DNA from: a virus
DNA: 21,131 nucleotides
Strand: one strand, 5' to 3'
Virus record (IMG/VR): IMGVR_UViG_3300030098_003514
Coordinates: 1-21,131 of that record
Below, one piece after another: positions 9,938 to 16,891 of the stretch. Every line of letters starts with the position of its first letter. The first letter of the stretch is position 1. Position numbers and translations under genes: made by a program. A model generated the notes under the pieces. The model ran no database searches, was not told the DNA's origin, and saw nothing but the letters and a program-made list of their open reading frames with translations.

Positions 9938-9961
9938 AAAAATGCCCCCACATGGAGGGCA
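9936..9961 (-). terminator. Rho-independent terminator of the minus-strand replication operon
   Basis: Read on the minus strand, bases 9961-9943 form a hairpin (TGCCC pairing with GGGCA, extended by two G-C pairs past a bulged base, loop ATGT). It is followed directly by seven T (9942-9936). The T run overlaps the stop codon of the giant virion gene on the other strand. On the plus strand the hairpin is not followed by a T run, so it should act only on leftward transcripts. Confidence 0.75.
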
Positions 9962-10087
9962 AATTGTCTCTCTACGAGAACGATGTAGGCGCACTGTACC
10001 ACAAACTTGCCACACCTGCACTACCTGCCCTACCCGCATAATCATTGACTGTCTTAACAAGGAAGACTTTTAGGGAAGACTTTTAGC
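9962..10087. other. Convergent junction / 3' untranslated region of the early operon
   Basis: These 126 bases lie between the primase stop and the terminator. I see no supported gene. The minus strand is locally G-rich at 10035-10009 (GGGTAGGGCAGG, then GTGCAGGTGTGG), with short quasi-repeats of GCAGGT. The end nearest the primase gene holds a 13-base tandem repeat listed separately. No tRNA fold could be drawn. Confidence 0.5.
10061..10086. repeat. Perfect 2 x 13-base tandem direct repeat
   Basis: GGAAGACTTTTAG occurs at 10061-10073 and again immediately at 10074-10086, ending one base before the primase-helicase stop codon. It may be a slippage duplication or a binding site; nothing else in the window shows its role. 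Confidence 0.9.
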
Positions 10088-12907
10088 TTACGTTATACTC
10101 TCAGTAACTTCTTCAGACCAAGATAGTTTAAGTACGTGTGTCGATGGAAGTTTCAAGTTAGTGTTAGTTCCTAGCCTGAACTTCATAGCTGTGCCATTCA
10201 TCTGCTCCATAATCGCCCTACGTGTAGAGCCATAGTCTATCTTTCGGAGCAAACACCATTTCTTGAACGGCGCAGGTAACAAGTACAAAGTGTTAGTGTC
10301 GAACTCATGTCGCCCTACGAACTTGTACATAGGTAATTGTTCGGGACTAATTAAAGTCTCCATTTCTGGGTCATACACTTCTTTATCAGTGCTTCTTAGT
10401 CTAAGTATGCTGCGATTGTTGTCGGCCAAGTAAGCCGCTATCGTGTCTTGAATATCTACTGTCATCTTCACCGTCTCATCACGAGCATGGCGTAGTTGCT
10501 TGCAAATCCAATCCTGCAAGTTATCTATGTTCAAACTATGCAACCCTAGCCTACCTGCAATCAGTAAGCCTGTAAGTACTCCGGCAGCTTGCCACAACCA
10601 AAATCTATTCTGGGCAGACAGCTCTGTTTCTTTTATTATATCTTCTATCTTTTGCAACAGTATTTTTTCTATTACATCTTTATTCTTTACTACATACTGG
10701 ATGTACTTTTCACCTGCATGTCCATAGTTGTTTTCTAACAACATGTTAAGTTCAATACCTTCTCTTGTAGTGGCACTATCTTCTTTGAGCTTAACCATTG
10801 TTTCTGCTTCAAGTACTCGTTGAGTCTCTCCTTTTGGGCTTTCTCTAAACTCTGCGGATATTGTTTCTAATATACTAGTATTACCACTAGTTCCCACAAG
10901 AGTCCTCCAAGGATTTCCCCGGTAACGTTCTTTGTTTATTTCACTAGAACCTCTTAACCTGTTACGCTGTTTACCACCACTCACATCGTAAGCAAAGCCA
11001 CTTAACTCTTTGCCTCCCTTGTTAGATAGTTCGTCACAATAGATAATAATATTTTTATAAGTCTCTGCTACCTTCCATATAGAAGCTATAGTGTCATCAC
11101 CTTTTTGCACTACTAAAGTAGGGTCGCCCCACAGAGAAGCTCCTGCAAATTGTCCAGTAGACTTACCAAAACCAGACTCAGCACTTTTTAAGTGGAATAT
11201 ACTTCCTGCTATCTTAGGGGCAAAAACCATAAGTGGTGCAGCAAAGGAAAGCCCAAACATATATTGGTGAGGTTCAAACCCAACCTTGTCAAAAAATTTT
11301 GGTATCTTTTTCCATTCTTCCAAGCTCCCCTTCTTTGCAAAGTGCATGAAATAATCTTCTGTTACAGAACTTGGGTAATTAGGTTCTATAGAATCTGCAT
11401 GAATTTCCCTGTCCCCTAAAATAAAAGACTTGTTGTTATCCGTCCAACCAAATTGGTCTGCTACCTGTATCTCTGGAAGCCCATTAACATCTTTAACTTG
11501 AGCTATCCAAGCAGCTACGTATTTCATTAAATCCATAGGAGCTAGTGTGAATATGTCGTTCTTGCTCATTTGTATCTTAAAAGATTCTGTGCTGATAAGT
11601 TTTTGAGCAGGAATCATAAACTCTCTAATCCCTTCTTGCTTTGTGTGATGCCTAAAAATGTAGGCTGGCCCAACAATCTTATCGCGTAATCTTTTTACGA
11701 TATAAAAGTCTGTGTCGCATAATGGCTTTTCAAACTGATTACCTTCGGCATCTGTCTCCATTACCCCAATGCCTCCATTCCTAAGAGAAAAGTAGGGGTA
11801 AGGGTACTTTGGTATAATAGGTTGTTTTGGGTCTTCCTGTTTTGTTACTTGTGTCTCAGTGTCTTCCCGTACCTTCTTGAGTAATCTGCGTCCTAAATCT
11901 TTCGGACTTCTTATCTTAGGGCTATCCTTATGTATGCAGTCTGCACAACCGTCAGGGTTATTTTGCTCGAAAGTAGTACAGTGGTGCGCCCACTTTAATC
12001 CTGCTGCTACAGATTCTGTTTCTGATTTGCTGTATTTGTCATACTTGTTAGAGATAACGTGTATTGCTTTCGGGCCTTCTTCGCACTCTTTAACCACAGA
12101 CAGAACATCAATCCATTGGTTGTAAGTAATTTCGTTTGGTTTTTCAACTGCCCGATGAATCTGTTGGCATCCTTTGCCTGTGACACTTTTGTTTAAAATG
12201 TCAGTTAACGAATACGAGTAACGTTCCCCACCTCCAGAAGCAAGCTCCATGTCGCGCTTGTCCTCTTCGGAGTATTCTCTTTGTGGGAGAACTGGCATCA
12301 AACTATTAGGGAGCTTGTCTTTAAACTCCTGTAAAGATGTTATGTAATTACTGCTGCTATATAACTCAACAGGTAATGGTACGTTGCCCTTGTAATTATG
12401 CGTTCCCACCGGACGTAGTATTCTGGCAGCGTCTGCCGTAACTGCGGTGTCTGCTTTAAGCCCAAAATCACTGCAAGCGTTTTTTAATTGTTCAGCTACC
12501 GTAATCCATTCGTCACGACCACAAGGTTTATCCAGTACCCAATAGACGTGCCAACCTCTCCCAGAATTAACTATAAGTGTAGGAGGAAGTTTATAGCGTT
12601 TATAAAATGCTTTAAGTGCGTCTAGCCCTTCGTTCCGAGTTGCGTAGTCTTTACCTTCACCACAATCTATATCAAGAAATAAAGTTTTTAATTGTTCGGC
12701 GTATTCAGCTTTCCGTTGTTTTTCTTTAAACGTACTAACTGCAAAGTATGCTTCATTACCCGCTGCATCTATTTGTTTAACACTCTGTACAACATCTTCT
12801 ATTGATTCTTTAAATTCTTGTGTAACCTGTTTGTTTTCTTTGATACAAACTGTGCAGTAAAAACCCTCATCACCCAGAACAGTCTTTAAAAACTGTTCAG
12901 TATCCAT
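10088..12907 (-). CDS. Bifunctional primase-polymerase (AEP) / helicase, 939 aa
   Basis: This protein should prime and unwind DNA at the phage fork. Counting from ATG 12907, the archaeo-eukaryotic primase motifs are LFLDID (catalytic D79, D81), SGRGWH (S115-H120) and the Arg-containing ARILRPVGTHNYK (162-173). A Cys cluster with the spacing C-x10-C-x2-C (310, 321, 324) may bind zinc. The C-terminal half is a DUF927/VapE-like P-loop ATPase with Walker A AESGFGKST (576-584) and Walker B IIIYCDE (D625, E626). The frame extends to a GTG at 12919, but ATG 12907 gives the N-terminus expected for relatives (MDTEQFLKTVLGDEGFYC). Neither start has a clear Shine-Dalgarno. It is the last gene of the minus operon, directly after SSB and before the terminator. 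Confidence 0.88.
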   Translation of the reverse strand: MDTEQFLKTVLGDEGFYCTVCIKENKQVTQEFKESIEDVVQSVKQIDAAGNEAYFAVSTFKEKQRKAEYAEQLKTLFLDIDCGEGKDYATRNEGLDALKAFYKRYKLPPTLIVNSGRGWHVYWVLDKPCGRDEWITVAEQLKNACSDFGLKADTAVTADAARILRPVGTHNYKGNVPLPVELYSSSNYITSLQEFKDKLPNSLMPVLPQREYSEEDKRDMELASGGGERYSYSLTDILNKSVTGKGCQQIHRAVEKPNEITYNQWIDVLSVVKECEEGPKAIHVISNKYDKYSKSETESVAAGLKWAHHCTTFEQNNPDGCADCIHKDSPKIRSPKDLGRRLLKKVREDTETQVTKQEDPKQPIIPKYPYPYFSLRNGGIGVMETDAEGNQFEKPLCDTDFYIVKRLRDKIVGPAYIFRHHTKQEGIREFMIPAQKLISTESFKIQMSKNDIFTLAPMDLMKYVAAWIAQVKDVNGLPEIQVADQFGWTDNNKSFILGDREIHADSIEPNYPSSVTEDYFMHFAKKGSLEEWKKIPKFFDKVGFEPHQYMFGLSFAAPLMVFAPKIAGSIFHLKSAESGFGKSTGQFAGASLWGDPTLVVQKGDDTIASIWKVAETYKNIIIYCDELSNKGGKELSGFAYDVSGGKQRNRLRGSSEINKERYRGNPWRTLVGTSGNTSILETISAEFRESPKGETQRVLEAETMVKLKEDSATTREGIELNMLLENNYGHAGEKYIQYVVKNKDVIEKILLQKIEDIIKETELSAQNRFWLWQAAGVLTGLLIAGRLGLHSLNIDNLQDWICKQLRHARDETVKMTVDIQDTIAAYLADNNRSILRLRSTDKEVYDPEMETLISPEQLPMYKFVGRHEFDTNTLYLLPAPFKKWCLLRKIDYGSTRRAIMEQMNGTAMKFRLGTNTNLKLPSTHVLKLSWSEEVTESIT

Positions 12908-12930
12908 ATTAAAGTACACATCGTAGAGAT

Positions 12931-12952
12931 GGAGCGCCCATGCAGACGCTCC
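12931..12952 (-). promoter_or_regulatory. Hairpin in the primase-helicase leader
   Basis: GGAGCG (12931-12936) and CGCTCC (12947-12952) form a perfect 6-base-pair stem with a 10-base loop. It lies in the 57-base gap between the SSB stop and the primase ATG. No T run follows, so it is not a classical terminator. A GGAG sits inside the stem, about 40 bases from the start codon. A role in mRNA processing or translation is possible but unproven. Confidence 0.5.
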
Positions 12953-12964
12953 GTATGGTTATTG

Positions 12965-13684
12965 TTACCCATCAAAATCATCTAACTCATCAAGAAGTTT
13001 TGATAGATCGTCTTCGGAAGATGGCTCTGCTTTCTTCTTTGTTCTGACTTTAGGTTCTTCCACAGGTTCTTCCACAGGTTCTTCAGCTTGTGGTTTTTCT
13101 GCGGTATCAAAGATAGAGTCAATGTCATCTTTAGGAGCTGCATCGCCTTTTGTAAAACCTTCTTGCGCTGTAAACGGAGAAGGAGGAACAAATTCTTTGA
13201 GGTGAATAACTTGTACCCCACGTAAACGTAACGACACCCCACTACCTTGATAGTTGTAGGGGACTAGTTCTACATACAAGTTGACAGTACTACCCGTTGT
13301 CAACTGGAACCCATCCTCTAGCTTTGTATTTTCTGAGTCATAATGTTTAGGAGGATCGGTAGGTGTGTCATTAAACATAGCAGGTAGTTTTGCCTTGCCA
13401 ATAAAAGCCACAGTGTCACCATCTACTTTTTCAAAAGGCACACTAAACTTCGGCCAACTATCTTCTTTCGCTTCGTTATACGCTTTAAGCATGGCAGCTC
13501 CCAACTCTTTAGCTTGAGAAGTATCCATCTTAAATTTAACGTGGTAGTCAGCACCTTTCGCTCCTGCCTCACATGGGACACTACTGCCTTTCCCTTGGTT
13601 GGCACTCTGATCGTAGCGATACGGTTTATCTAATCGTGGATAAAGAGCTTCCACATTGTTAATCATGTAAGTTTGTCTTTCCAT
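12965..13684 (-). CDS. Single-stranded-DNA-binding protein, gp2.5/DUF2815-like, 239 aa
   Basis: The likely role is coating ssDNA during replication and recombination. Its N-terminus (MINNVEALYPRLDKPYRYD), mixed beta-rich core and very acidic C-terminus (LSKLLDELDDFDG) match phage SSBs of the gp2.5/DUF2815 type. An acidic tip with an aromatic residue is the usual docking site for polymerase and helicase. Before the tip is a flexible linker with the repeat EEPVEEPVEEP followed by a basic patch (KVRTKKK). The frame opens further upstream to 13717, but I chose ATG 13684 because GAGAG lies 7 bases before it and the upstream ATG lies in a leader hairpin. The neighbours are the six-Cys protein and the primase-helicase. 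The family name is by pattern memory, not alignment. Confidence 0.75.
   Translation of the reverse strand: MERQTYMINNVEALYPRLDKPYRYDQSANQGKGSSVPCEAGAKGADYHVKFKMDTSQAKELGAAMLKAYNEAKEDSWPKFSVPFEKVDGDTVAFIGKAKLPAMFNDTPTDPPKHYDSENTKLEDGFQLTTGSTVNLYVELVPYNYQGSGVSLRLRGVQVIHLKEFVPPSPFTAQEGFTKGDAAPKDDIDSIFDTAEKPQAEEPVEEPVEEPKVRTKKKAEPSSEDDLSKLLDELDDFDG
13053..13084. repeat. 12-base coding tandem repeat in the SSB linker
   Basis: GGTTCTTCCACA is repeated in full at 13053-13064 and 13065-13076, with a third partial copy following. On the minus strand it encodes the EEPV repeat in the SSB linker. It keeps the frame, so copy-number change would only lengthen or shorten the linker. Confidence 0.85.
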
Positions 13685-13698
13685 AATTTCGCTCTCGT

Positions 13699-13758
13699 TA
13701 AAGGTTAAAAATAGCATTAGTCTTGCGACTAAGGGTTAAAAAATATTTTCGCGTTTTA
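13699..13758 (-). promoter_or_regulatory. SSB leader: GNRA-loop hairpin and paired direct repeats
   Basis: This is the intergenic region between the six-Cys gene and SSB. On the minus strand, bases 13732-13717 read TTAGTC, GCAA, GACTAA: a perfect 6-base-pair stem closed by a GNRA tetraloop. TGCTATTTTTAACC follows. Near-identical plus-strand direct repeats, TAAAGGTTAAAAATA (13699-13713) and TAAGGGTTAAAAAATA (13730-13745), flank or overlap it. Candidate roles are RNA stabilisation, weak attenuation or a protein-binding operator. Confidence 0.5.
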
Positions 13759-14562
13759 TCAATTACCAGTTTTGTAAACTCCTTCTCCTGTCACTACGCC
13801 AAAAACGTTATCGACATCCTGATGTAGTTCTTTATGAGGTTTTATGTTCAATTCAACAAGCGCCTTAGTATTTGCATCTTTTTGTAGATACGCAACTAAA
13901 GACAGTTCTTCTTTTTCTAATGCACGTTTTGGTGTGAATATAAGTTTCGGTAAATGTGTAGTGTTATCAAAACTTATATTTGTTATCACAGAGGCTAAAG
14001 GACATTGATGTGTGTTCAAGTATTTAGCGTATCCCTGCATAGACATACGCTTTTGATCACGCCCGAACACACTTACACCAGATAAGTCTAATTGATAAAC
14101 ATCTTGTGAAGTTATCTGTCCTTCAGAATCTACCAACATTACCGCAATGCGCTGTCGATATTTACATGCTCTTGAGCTTTGCCCTCCACTACCCTTTATG
14201 TTTTGTGTGCAATCAAAACAAGTGGGGTTCTGACGGTTCCCTTCAGGGACATCAGGACAGGGAGTGCCAGTGCGTACATCTGCGCTCCAACATGTAGGTT
14301 GACTACCAACACCGCTACGGTATTCGCCCTTGTAAAACAAACGAGATATAGCTCCTGTCTTCACAATAACTACGTCTAATTCCTGCTGTGTTAGTTGGGC
14401 AACTTCTGCACCGTCCACAATTTTACGAAACACTTTATCACGAATAGATAGTTTATTTGTTTTTGGAGTGTCGTCTTGTGTAGGTTTTGTTTCTCCATCT
14501 AGTTGAGCTAACAAGTCTTTATAACTATCAGGCATATCGTCTAAATTACTTGTATCTGTCAT
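13759..14562 (-). CDS. Six-cysteine putative zinc-binding phage protein, 267 aa
   Basis: The function is unknown. The first 45 residues are acidic, Thr/Asp-rich and probably disordered. The core (about 85-140) has Cys at 91, 102, 115, 118 and 133, in the contexts PTCWS, TPCPD, CFDC and RACKYRQRIAV, with another at 187 (HQCPL). The C-x2-C pair with flanking cysteines suggests one zinc site. The GSGGQSS-RACKYRQRIAVM stretch recurs, as I recall, in phage proteins encoded next to replication or recombination genes. AAGG lies 7 bases before the ATG. It is encoded directly upstream of SSB and downstream of the HTH gene, so a nucleic-acid role is plausible but inferred. No catalytic motif is visible. 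Confidence 0.72.
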   Translation of the reverse strand: MTDTSNLDDMPDSYKDLLAQLDGETKPTQDDTPKTNKLSIRDKVFRKIVDGAEVAQLTQQELDVVIVKTGAISRLFYKGEYRSGVGSQPTCWSADVRTGTPCPDVPEGNRQNPTCFDCTQNIKGSGGQSSRACKYRQRIAVMLVDSEGQITSQDVYQLDLSGVSVFGRDQKRMSMQGYAKYLNTHQCPLASVITNISFDNTTHLPKLIFTPKRALEKEELSLVAYLQKDANTKALVELNIKPHKELHQDVDNVFGVVTGEGVYKTGN

Positions 14563-14572
14563 TAGACTGCCT

Positions 14573-14833
14573 TTATAAATCCTCGTTTATTTCTCTAACC
14601 ATTTCAGAGAGTTCCGAAACAGGAGTTGCATCTTCAATAGACACATCCTCCTCTGTACCTTCGTCACGCAAAGATGCTTCAACATCTTTCAAACAGAAAC
14701 GATAGGTGCTACCTGCTTTAATGTAAGTGTTACGTGGAATGTAGCCTCTTTTCACCCACTGCCGTACCGTAGATATTTTGACACCTACATGTGCAGCAAG
14801 TTCATCCAGAGTTACGTATGACGCTTCTTGCAT
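14573..14833 (-). CDS. Excisionase/MerR-like helix-turn-helix DNA-binding protein, 86 aa
   Basis: Residues 7-52 fit the HTH_17/excisionase fold: VTLDELAAHVGVKISTVRQW as the HTH, then VKRGYIP and a wing ending in a conserved Tyr-Arg-Phe (TYRFCLKDVEASL). The rest is a strongly acidic tail. The ATG follows the previous gene's TAA directly (TAAATG), with GGAGGA just upstream, so the two are translationally coupled. Proteins of this size act as phage transcription regulators or as excisionases. No integrase lies in the window, so excision cannot be argued here. Placement inside the replication operon favours a regulator or replication accessory. Confidence 0.8.
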   Translation of the reverse strand: MQEASYVTLDELAAHVGVKISTVRQWVKRGYIPRNTYIKAGSTYRFCLKDVEASLRDEGTEEDVSIEDATPVSELSEMVREINEDL

Positions 14834-15277
14834 TTATTTCTTCCTCCGAACAGTAATTGTGTATTCCGATTCGGCGTTTAGGTTTGGCGGTAATTTCTCA
14901 GGGTTTTCCTCCAAGAAGGATTTCATATTACCCTGATGGATACGCCTCTCAAGTAAATCAGTAGCTTCGTTCTCTACGATAAACTTACCCATGCTCTCCC
15001 AATCAGAAGTCCAATACTTTGTTTTAACTGAACGATAAAAACTACCGCACTCGAAAGACATAGACTTAGCACCTGTCTTCTGACAGTGCTCATCTAAAGC
15101 TGCCTTAAACGCTTTGAGTTTGGTATCCAGAGCTTCCAACTTACCGTTAAGTTCGCTAGTAATCTCCGCTTTTTTATCACGAATTTTAATACACGCTTCG
15201 ACCAAACGTTCCAATCCAACTTCTTCAGCTTGAGTCATAGCGTGCGGTTCCTCATTGTCTTGCTTTGCTTTTGCCAT
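14834..15277 (-). CDS. Conserved phage protein of unknown function, 147 aa
   Basis: I chose ATG 15277 because GAGGA sits 7 bases upstream; the GTG one codon earlier would be too close to it. Residues about 17-65 are a charged helix likely to form a coiled coil. The C-terminal half is a compact domain with YRSVKTKYWTSDWESMGKFI, then TDLLERRIHQGNMKSFLEEN, and ends in ESEYTITVRRKK. I recognise the dLLErRi...fLEeNP...Lp...seytitVRr pattern from many phage replication clusters, where it has no assigned function. A near-consensus promoter lies about 40 bases upstream, so this is probably the first gene of an internal transcript. It is coupled to the HTH gene. Confidence 0.75.
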   Translation of the reverse strand: MAKAKQDNEEPHAMTQAEEVGLERLVEACIKIRDKKAEITSELNGKLEALDTKLKAFKAALDEHCQKTGAKSMSFECGSFYRSVKTKYWTSDWESMGKFIVENEATDLLERRIHQGNMKSFLEENPEKLPPNLNAESEYTITVRRKK

Positions 15278-15316
15278 CACATCGTCCTCTTTATTATATT
15301 TTGGTTAAGCAAAGTG

Positions 15317-15345
15317 ATTATATGGGCACTCTTTTTATATTTCAA
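15317..15345 (-). promoter_or_regulatory. Sigma70-type promoter, minus strand
   Basis: TTGAAA (15345-15340; five of six match TTGACA) is separated by exactly 17 bases from a perfect TATAAT (15322-15317). The -35 box overlaps the last codons and stop of the SNF2 gene. Expected transcription start is near 15310, giving a leader of about 33 bases before ATG 15277. It would drive the 147-aa, HTH, six-Cys, SSB and primase genes. Confidence 0.7.
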
Positions 15346-16876
15346 GTAGTTCATTGTATAAATCTATTATTTTTGTGTGCACATCTATTCTTTCGTCAAG
15401 TAGTTTATATACTCTTTTCTCTACTGGTGCTCCCTGTAACTGCACCACAGTACAAGGATGATGCTGTCCTGACCGATGCACTCGTGCGTTAGCCTGTGCA
15501 TACGTTTCCAATGAAGCCACTGGCCCCCACCATACAACGGTATTAGCTGCGGTTAGGGTGACACCATGTGCTGCTGCTTGCGGTTGGATTATTAGTACTC
15601 TGGGATCATCTGTAGTTTGAAAATTACGAAACAGTTCCGTGCGCTTAGAGACGCTAACATCTCCCCGGATAATGCCGTTAGTTATTTTGTCAGCAAGAAG
15701 TTTCTCAGAGAGTATATCAATGACATGTTTGAACGGAACAAAGACCAGCACCTTTTGGCTAGACTCATCAATAGCTTCCTTCAATACTTTGTATCGGTTC
15801 TTTATATCAAACTCTACCGTCTCACCGCTGTCGGCATAAACTGCACCACAGGAGATTTGCAATAGTTTGTTCATCGTAACGGCTGCGTTTGCTGCTGTAA
15901 CTTGTTCCCCTGCTGCCATCGTAAGCATGTGTTCTCGAATGGCCTTGTAGTATTTCTTTTGTTGCGGTGTAAGTTCTACCTCACGTTTGGTGTATGTGAG
16001 TTCCGGTAAATCCAAACATTGTTCTTTGGTGTATCTAATGGCAGGTTGCAAGGCTGCGTGCACTGTGGGTATTGCGGTATCTTTTGGAACCCATTTAAAC
16101 TGAGTTACCTTATACATAACCATCTCACGAAAAGCACTAAAAGAGCGTGGCACTGCCAGAGGGTTTAACATTTTGGCTAAACCAAACGCATCTAATGGCG
16201 ATTGTGCAGCAGGAGTTCCTGTCATCATCCACATCCATGTCTCTGGTTTCATTATTCTGTTAAGTGTTTTCCATCTCTTGGATTGTGCGTTTTTGTAGTG
16301 GGTAGCTTCGTCTACAATAATCAAGTCGTAACCTGCCATCTTGATATGTTCTTCCACAATCTCTACGCCATCGTAGTTTATTATCACAAACTCCGCGTCA
16401 CTCATTATTATCTTACGGCGTTTGTCTTTAGGGCCATGCGCTATGTCTACTGTGCGGTGCATAGCAAACTTAAATAGGTCAGCACGCCAAGCCGAATCCA
16501 TTATGGATAGGGGACATATAATAAGTACTTTCTTAATTACTTGTTCTTTCATTAGAAAGTCTGCTGCCCATATTGCAGAGGCAGTTTTCCCAGTGCCTTG
16601 TTCGTTAAAACAAAAAGCACGAGGATTCATAGTAAGGAAAGAACTTGTGGTCTTTTGATGCTCGAAAGGTTTTAGATGCCCTGTCCATTTATACTTGCCC
16701 AGTATGGGAGACGGTACATCTTTTATGTTCAGGTTACGGAGGACACGAGCTTCGTCTACGCCCCACCGCACCAATACTTCGTTATTACCTAATGACTTGC
16801 TAGTTGGTATGGCAGTCGTAATTCTTTGAGGGTCACGCACCTTCAGGCGTAGCCCCCTGTTCTCAACTACTTGCAT
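15335..16876 (-). CDS. SNF2-type DEAD/H-box helicase/translocase, 513 aa
   Basis: This is an ATP-driven dsDNA translocase of superfamily 2. Motifs in order: I NEQGTGKTASA (GTGKT 94-98), Ia CPLSIMDSAW (121-130), II VDEATHYKN (188-196), III MMTGTPAAQSP (217-227), IV KVLVFVPFKHV (375-385), V VLIIQPQAAAHGVTLTAAN (427-445) and VI QANARVHRSGQ (461-471). The RVHRSGQ arginine finger and DEAT box mark the SNF2/Rad54-like branch. GGAG lies 5 bases before the ATG. Phage SNF2 genes commonly accompany a family A polymerase, a PD-(D/E)XK protein and a DUF2815-like SSB, as here. The likely role is fork remodelling or recombination; the exact substrate is unknown. Its end carries the -35 box of the next promoter. 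Confidence 0.92.
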   Translation of the reverse strand: MQVVENRGLRLKVRDPQRITTAIPTSKSLGNNEVLVRWGVDEARVLRNLNIKDVPSPILGKYKWTGHLKPFEHQKTTSSFLTMNPRAFCFNEQGTGKTASAIWAADFLMKEQVIKKVLIICPLSIMDSAWRADLFKFAMHRTVDIAHGPKDKRRKIIMSDAEFVIINYDGVEIVEEHIKMAGYDLIIVDEATHYKNAQSKRWKTLNRIMKPETWMWMMTGTPAAQSPLDAFGLAKMLNPLAVPRSFSAFREMVMYKVTQFKWVPKDTAIPTVHAALQPAIRYTKEQCLDLPELTYTKREVELTPQQKKYYKAIREHMLTMAAGEQVTAANAAVTMNKLLQISCGAVYADSGETVEFDIKNRYKVLKEAIDESSQKVLVFVPFKHVIDILSEKLLADKITNGIIRGDVSVSKRTELFRNFQTTDDPRVLIIQPQAAAHGVTLTAANTVVWWGPVASLETYAQANARVHRSGQHHPCTVVQLQGAPVEKRVYKLLDERIDVHTKIIDLYNELLEI

Positions 16877-16891
16877 CGTTACTCCGAGATG

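Noticed and set aside
9845-10060. Minus-strand 71-codon ORF over the convergent junction
   Set aside because: It runs through the terminator hairpin and antisense to the end of the giant virion gene, opens with a non-ATG codon without a ribosome binding site, and its product looks like random translation.
9962-10060. Possible tRNA or attachment site in the junction
   Set aside because: No cloverleaf with acceptor, anticodon and T arms could be drawn on either strand, and no integrase is present in the window.
13685-13717. Longer N-terminus for the SSB (start at 13717)
   Set aside because: The upstream ATG lies within the leader hairpin without a Shine-Dalgarno; ATG 13684 gives the N-terminus expected for the family.
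13699-13758. Second sigma70 promoter before SSB
   Set aside because: TTGATA and a TATTTT-like box are present but their spacing is wrong (11 bases), and no other pair fits.
14573-14833. Excisionase of a lysogeny module
   Set aside because: The fold fits, but there is no integrase, repressor or attachment site here; regulator or replication accessory is equally likely.
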